Source: Tubiluchus corallicola (Eukaryota; Priapulida; Priapulimorpha; Priapulimorphida; Tubiluchidae). From it: a stretch of 64,000 nucleotides of DNA. The position numbers and the translations under genes are program-made. Position 1 is the first letter of the stretch; every line of letters starts with the position of its first letter. The stretch covers positions 372,001 to 436,000 of the forward strand of contig JAQGDQ010000078.1 of the NCBI GenBank assembly GCA_030141605.1. The letters are read 5' to 3'. This document shows positions 57,900 to 64,000 of this stretch, piece after piece. The notes beneath the pieces were generated by a model. It was not told the DNA's origin. It saw nothing but the letters and a program-made list of their open reading frames with translations, and made no database searches.

Positions 57900-58980
57900 A
57901 CTAACCTTCGCGATCTGCTCAACTTGGATTTAATAGGTATGACAAATTACGGTAATATGAAAGGCAATATCCGCAAGTATTTACACAAGACCGTTTAATC
58001 GATTACCGCATTTAACTCAACTCTTGCTTTTAGATCGTGCTCACTCAGTTGGGAAATCTGAAACTTCTTTGCATTCCAAATCCTCGCCGTGCAAATAGCA
58101 GTTTCCATTAAAATTTTGCTAATATGAGAACGACAAGAAAGTGATTGCATTTGGCAAGATGAACGGATAATGTTTAATGTATTGCAACTTGCGCAAGTAA
58201 TCCCTGACTACTTGGATTAAATAAACTGATCTTAAGGCCTCAACTAAGGAGGCGTCAGAAAAAGATTGACTCGCTGTACAGAAAGAACTGAACAGAATAC
58301 ACAAAATAAAGATAAAATAAGATTAAATAAACTGAATAGAAAATAGCATTTAATTTGTAGTAAAGAACTCTTATCCTAATGTCTAGTATTGTCGGTGTTT
58401 GCAGGTCGGAGGGCTATCAATAGACACGGGTGCGTTTTATGCGAGCTTCTCAAAATGGGAATGGTGTCTATGATTTCTTTCAAAAACTTTGTTGCTGTTT
58501 ATGTCTAAGAAATCGAAATAAATAAAAACACGTCATATAAGACATATTATACTGATTAAATTATTAAACACACGTTTATATCTACATGAGATAATGTTTA
58601 AGTAAAGCAGGGCAATCATATCCCGGTAGCTTCTATATGAGTAGGTTATCCGAGACGAGTAGATATATTTCGTAACGCAAAAACAAACAAACAAAATTTA
58701 ATTTCTTTACGACGTAAATCTATTTCAGTTAACGTTACTTATAGTGTATTTACATAATATGCAGTATGATTTACACAATTCGCGAAAGTGATAACGAAAC
58801 CACCGTCAGTTTGTCAGAACCAGAAAATTGACGTGATCAAGTTTTCGTCAAGAATGTGTAAATTCACTAAATTGGAAGAAATTTTCAAGTTTACCATGTC
58901 ATCTTTTATCGTTGAGATGGAGATGTTGTTAGTTTTTGAATGGTAAAAAGTGATCGTATAAACCAGGGAGGTAGAAAACT
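57900..58980. other. Intergenic, no gene seen
   Basis: No recognised domain or exon; ordinary AT-rich sequence. Confidence 0.35.
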
Positions 58981-59023
58981 TATCAACCCGTGATAATGTA
59001 CGCATGGTGTTTCATTTTCCATT

Positions 59024-59056
<33 letters not shown>

Positions 59057-59098
59057 CTTCCCCCCTCTCCAGCTCTCCCTTTCTTTTGCTCTTTCTCT
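59024..59098. repeat. (TC)n-rich tract
   Basis: Run of ct repeats followed by ttctttcttcccccctctcc and further pyrimidines. Confidence 0.85.
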
Positions 59099-59375
59099 CG
59101 TATTTTGATTTTATCTATAGGGAATGTGTGTTTAGTCTAATGATTAAGTTTAATGCTGATGCTAATATTATTTGTCAAAGGTTACTACATAGTGATGCAA
59201 AATTTACGTCTCATATCAGACGCCATTAGTTGAACTTACTTTTAACTGTGTAATTATTGTATATATCTGCGTTTATTAATTCTTTGTGTTAATGTGTGTG
59301 CATGTTTTGTTTCTCGTTATAAATATTTAAAATGTTTTAGGCTAGGAACCTTTAGTTTGCAATAAAAAGTTAAAT

Positions 59376-59880
<505 letters not shown>

Positions 59881-59948
59881 CTGAATTAGAAACCAATATG
59901 CAGTTTTAAATAAAAAACAAATCATCATTGTCGTCATCATCTTCATCA

Positions 59949-59949
59949 T

Positions 59950-59997
<48 letters not shown>

Positions 59998-60004
59998 GTC
60001 ATCG
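59949..60004. repeat. (ATC)n microsatellite
   Basis: About 17 units of atc, reading poly-Asp on the minus strand. Part of the same repeat-rich kilobase as the TC tract. Confidence 0.95.
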
Positions 60005-60681
60005 AGAAAACCTGCATGTTGTTTGAACAAAACTTCTACTGTACTGTAAGCAGCAACATGTAAGCCGGTCACAATGTGGTTTGTCCATTCTCTTAACTAC
60101 TCTTCCCGGAATCCAGGCAGAAAAATCCAATCTTTATCCGCAAGACTGTTTATAGTGTCTGTGTGGTCGACGGCAGCTGTAAAATATTTTATTGTTGCAA
60201 GTTTGAAGCCATGCACGCGACGTGCGTCAGAGTTGCATGAACTTTTCACCAACTTAATCTAATTATACAGCAGAAATAAAAGCTTCCAGTGAATTGTAAT
60301 GTGAAATTTGTCTAAATTGGATTTCAACAATAAATTTTTCGCGAGAAAGAGTGGTCAAAGCTTTTCTGCGCAACAGTCACCGCGTTATTACGTTATCATT
60401 TATAATTGCAATAATGCAGTTTAATTGCAAAAAGGTCAAAAAATATAAAGGCGGATTTCCAGTGGTTATTAATGAACTATTTTAAAACACGTTGGAAATT
60501 TTGAACTGTTATTGAGGATCCACCGTACGTTGCTGGAAAACTTGTTATGAAATGTAAAATAAACAACTACAGAGGTGATTTAAAATGTGTTAACATCTTT
60601 CGTCTAATATGTGTTAAATGCCTATTATATCATTATGAAACATATCCTCATGCAAAAATAAACTAACTGTTACAAATCTCA

Positions 60682-60686
<5 letters not shown>

Positions 60687-60726
<40 letters not shown>

Positions 60727-60730
60727 TATG
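60687..60730. repeat. (TA)n microsatellite
   Basis: About 18 uninterrupted ta units followed by catatatatg. Confidence 0.95.
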
Positions 60731-60739
60731 TTTATAAAT

Positions 60740-61660
60740 GTCTACGTCCAAATAACCAAAGAACAGTCGAGATAGTCCTCTTAAGATACCTTGAGAGGCT
60801 GGTTCAAGCTAAATGGTCAATGGTCAAACCACTTAACTGCTCCTACCCAGTTGCTATTTGGTCCCCATATGCAACTTTTCATGAAAAACTTTCTGCAAAG
60901 TAATCTGTGAACTCAAGAAAGCAGTTTGGGGTCAAAGTTCAAAGGTCAAATAACAATCAATGTGGCAGCTAGCCAATTGCGTTTAGGCTACAGTTATCAA
61001 CCGTAACAAAAATTTTCAGTACCGTTATTTGTGCGAGCACATAGACGTCGCTTTCATCGTTCATACGAATAAGCTGTTTTTCTGACAATAATCCGGCTCA
61101 AAACTGTATGAAAATTATAATAGTAGCTACAGTATGTGACGTCCTATTTAAATGTCTTTTTGGCAGCTGCGGTTTTTTCAGCTGCAAGTTAGAAGTCAGT
61201 CGCAAAAAGTTGCCAATTCGAGAGCTAAATCAATGGGGACAATTGAGGAAGAAATAGCTTTATTTCGCGCGTGCACGAAACGGATTACATAGTTGGAAGT
61301 TTATTTGTTTCTTTCCGGGGTCTGCGTGATCTGAATGCATTGCGTGAATCTAGCGGATCTTGACAGGCGCTTGACAGGAAGTTATAGCACGATTGTTGTT
61401 GCAACAATTGACTAGGACTCTGTTGTTTGAGAATTAGTTTAGCTTTTCGGGATACTCGCTTGCGATGTAGTATTATAAATAGATCTATTTCGCTGTGAAA
61501 CCGGTCTCATTCTTGTTTTCGTTGTTCATGTGATAAGTTTTTAGCCGGATTTTATGGCGTGACGTCACAATAGACTAACTTCGTGTTCTAAATTTTAACG
61601 ATAAAACGGATTCTAAATCCGTTTCAGAACAACGCTAAATGGCGTTCTAAATAACATATT
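60740..61660. other. Unassigned region with CpG-richer patch
   Basis: At 61184-61280 an acceptor-like ttttttcag is followed by an open stretch ending MGTIEEEIALFRACTKRIT and a stop. CpG pairs are frequent from 61250 to 61570. It may be a promoter or an untranslated exon; nothing is recognised. Confidence 0.2.
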
Positions 61661-61669
61661 CACGAAGAA

Positions 61670-61955
61670 TCTAGGTAATAAAGTCACAGCTAAAATGAAG
61701 TTACAGGTTTTCACTATCACCAATCAGTTTCGCAAGTAAAATGTAACAGGTAAAAAAGTCACAAAAAAGTCATAGCAAAAGGGTCACGGGGAAAAAATGG
61801 GAAAAAAAGAACTAACCCTAATCCTAACTCAATACCATAATCCAGACTTGAATATTTTTGGTCATAGTTGTGACAATTTCTGGCCACCATAAATTAATTG
61901 TGACCTTTTCTGTGACTTTTTCCCGAGACTTTATTACCGATCACTTTCACGAAAT
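61670..61955. mobile_element. Fold-back element with GTAATAAAGTC ends and AAGTCAC repeats
   Basis: The left side reads taggtaataaagtcacagc and then repeated aaaaaagtcac words. The right side is their inverse: ttgtgaccttttctgtgact, ttttcccgagactttattacc. The ends are thus inverted repeats with subterminal aaagtcac arrays. The middle carries taaccctaatcctaac, a telomere-like phrase. No coding capacity. Confidence 0.6.
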
Positions 61956-62664
61956 ATACCCATTAACAACAACAAATGACGTTCTAAACTCCATGTCCAG
62001 GCAGTTGAGCAAAAAAAGCTGAATCATTTTTAAAATGTAGAATTTTATTTATATTCCATTATATGAATACCATAAAGTGATAACAAAATTATATAATAAA
62101 ATACAAAAAAAACAAAAATCAGACATTGAGTCATCGTCTTAGCAATGTTATTTAAACAGTTGGTCATCATTAAAGAAGGCAGGAAGTCAGCAAAGACTAT
62201 CAAAAGCAGTTCAGTTCACTGTGGCCACCCTCCACTTACTGATGAATCTCGGTGTTGCTTTACTTTTGTAGCCAAGCACACACCGTGTCCTACTGCGGTG
62301 ACACGCGTTTAGATCTAACCGTTCAACTAGAGTTTTGTTAAACGTGTGTGAAGGTCGTACGGCTCTAGTTGAACTAAGCCTTCCCAATTAGTTAACAAGC
62401 ACTTTTCGCAAACGCGTATTAGTATTTCCCGATTTCGATTTGAGACTGACTTGAAAATTATCGATCCACAACTTCTTGGGCAACAAAAATAAAAATGGGA
62501 GTGTATATTTTTTGTCTAATAATGTAATAACGAATTAATGTCACCGTATCCGTAATAATACAAATTTGGACTAAAACTTGTTACTCTTTTGATTGTTACC
62601 CCGTTAATATATTATATAAAAATATTGGTCAATAAATCTACTACTGCTAGTATAATGCTCCTGC

Positions 62665-62669
62665 TGCTG

Positions 62670-62765
<96 letters not shown>

Positions 62766-62882
62766 TTACTACTACTACTGCTACTACTACTACTACTACT
62801 TCTACTACTACCGCCACCACTACTACTACTGCCACTACCACTACAACTGTTACTTCTACTACTACTACCACTACCACTACTA
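62665..62882. repeat. (CTA)n / (TAC)n microsatellite
   Basis: About 110 bases of pure cta units followed by interrupted units (cta, cca, ctg). The poly-Leu, poly-Ser and poly-Val frames on the two strands are by-products. Confidence 0.97.
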
Positions 62883-63026
62883 GGTATGAAATTGTAAGTA
62901 ATTAGCAGACTGACAATGTGCATGCAGTTACAACAGAAACCTGCAGTCTTTGCAGCTATTCGCTAGAAATTCTTCAAAATAATCAAAGGATTACACTTGT
63001 AAAGTTTCAAGTACTGATATCGCTTA

Positions 63027-63110
63027 CGGCCAATCAGCTTTTTCGTAATAAAAATGGGCGTGTCTTTACTTTCCCAAGCCAGTTGAGCATTCGCTTATAA
63101 ATTAATAAAG
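63027..63110 (+). promoter_or_regulatory. CCAAT / GC / TATA promoter-like block
   Basis: GGCCAATCAG (about 63029) is followed by GGGCGTGTC (about 63056) and cgcTTATAAATTAA (about 63094). The order and spacing match a classic TATA-containing promoter. A short ORF starts at 63193, about 100 bases past the TATA-like box. Confidence 0.4.
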
Positions 63111-63192
63111 CCGGGCAATATCTTGCTTACCCTGGGGCAACGCTGAAGTGAAGGTAGTTGCTAAGCAGTAACCGTCATTAGGTCGAATAAAA

Positions 63193-63345
63193 ATGAGTTT
63201 AGTGAGTAAACGCAAAGAGCGGCGTGTAAATGAAGCCAGATACGGCCTGGCGTGGCTTCTATTGATCGTACCGCGTGTGCTGTACGCGCGCTACCTACAA
63301 TGTTTGTTCGACACAGTTACGTTGTCGCGAACAATAACACCCTGA
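63193..63345 (+). CDS. Small ORF, 50 aa, possible single-pass membrane peptide or start exon
   Basis: ATG at 63193 (aaaaATGAGT context) opens 50 codons to a TGA at 63343-63345. The N-terminus is basic (SKRKERRVNEAR) and is followed by a hydrophobic stretch (YGLAWLLLIVPRVLY), then a polar end. GC content is higher than in the surroundings. Alternatively the donor-like TTA/gtgagt after the third codon makes it a first exon. I do not recognise a family. Confidence 0.25.
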   Translation: MSLVSKRKERRVNEARYGLAWLLLIVPRVLYARYLQCLFDTVTLSRTITP

Positions 63346-63349
63346 AGTG

Positions 63350-64000
63350 CATGCTCTTCACAATCTCATAATTACGAACAAATATCATAGGCGGATTTAG
63401 TTAGAATTATCTCTGCGGGCAACACCGAAGTTATGTGTTGCCAGGCAATGAATACAAACCCATTTGGTTTTGCGTACAATCAGATGTCTCCACTTTGGTG
63501 GTTCGTTGAATTCTCGCGCTAGCCAAGAAACGCGACTTATGTTTTTTAGAGAATCGTATGCTCCTGCTAAATTAAAGAAAACGACAAACCTTCTGGGTAG
63601 TTAGGCTTATTTCAATGTTTGCAAAAATTGTTTCAAGAATTTGGTAATGAAAGGGTGATAAGCACCTCGTGCAATTAGTAAAATCACTTTAACGTCGCAA
63701 TTATTTCATGCTTGGGCGCTCCCTTTTTTCCACCAATGACACATCATTCAACAACTGAAGAAAAGTATCCTAAAGTATACTTCTAAAGTATAGTAAGTTT
63801 TTACAAAAAATTTAATTGTCTTTTTGTCATATTTTTGCGTGAGCATATGAGTAAGCTGTAGAAACTTGAGTTAGTTCAAACAGCGTGCGCTTACGGAAAG
63901 AGACGATACGTTTACGAAAAGACACGAAATCCACCAGTTTTGTCATAAATTTCAAGTGAATGGCGGCTACCACCCCACCTGAAAATTCCAATACAGTGGT
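63350..64000. other. Window end, no gene seen
   Basis: No recognised exon. A promoter or exon may continue past the edge. Confidence 0.3.

Noticed and set aside
62589-62923. Poly-Leu, poly-Ser and poly-Val frames of about 100 codons
   Set aside because: By-products of the (CTA)n tract.

Overview
This is an AT-rich stretch of animal nuclear DNA. It has short exons bounded by GT/AG introns, long introns, tRNA-derived SINEs, LINE relics, non-autonomous hAT elements and long microsatellites. Base composition, repeat types and domain content fit an invertebrate metazoan. I could not fix the phylum from the sequence. Most long open frames here are chance or low-complexity. The real genes had to be assembled from short exons by following splice sites and reading phase.

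Three spliced protein genes can be built with consistent phase. (1) Plus strand, 3949-14276: a signal peptide, two degenerate SRCR-like domains, one membrane helix and a short basic tail (334 aa, or 342 aa with an in-frame 24-base microexon). (2) Minus strand, 26907-22994: a single LDL-receptor class A domain, one membrane helix and a long Ser/Arg-rich tail (about 265 aa). Intron retention would give a short-tailed form. The first exon is uncertain. (3) Plus strand, 30985-40529: a nine-exon TMEM184C orthologue (446 aa) of the Solute_trans_a / OST-alpha superfamily. Genes 2 and 3 are head to head, and the space between them holds a palindromic NRF1-type GCGCATGCGC site. Genes 1 and 2 both encode small single-pass surface receptors and lie tail to tail.

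The right part (about 40.5-64 kb) is poor in genes. It holds a tRNA-derived SINE, a pogo/Tc1-like DNA transposon relic, a 72-bp minisatellite of about 14 copies, an orphan start exon just after the minisatellite (44833-44866), a second hAT MITE, fragments of LINE reverse transcriptase C-termini, a possible minus-strand terminal exon (53115-53235), a compound TC/TGTC/CATC/CTAT microsatellite (59380-59820), a poly-(CTA) tract (62665-62880), and a CCAAT/TATA promoter-like block before a small ORF at 63193.

Transposons cover much of the rest. The best supported are three hAT-type non-autonomous elements with 8-bp target-site duplications (12383-13002 inside gene 1; 20553-20834; 46307-46685) and a dispersed repeat with copies near 26.3, 32.5 and 57.5 kb. 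No prokaryotic operon, CRISPR array or rRNA gene was seen.
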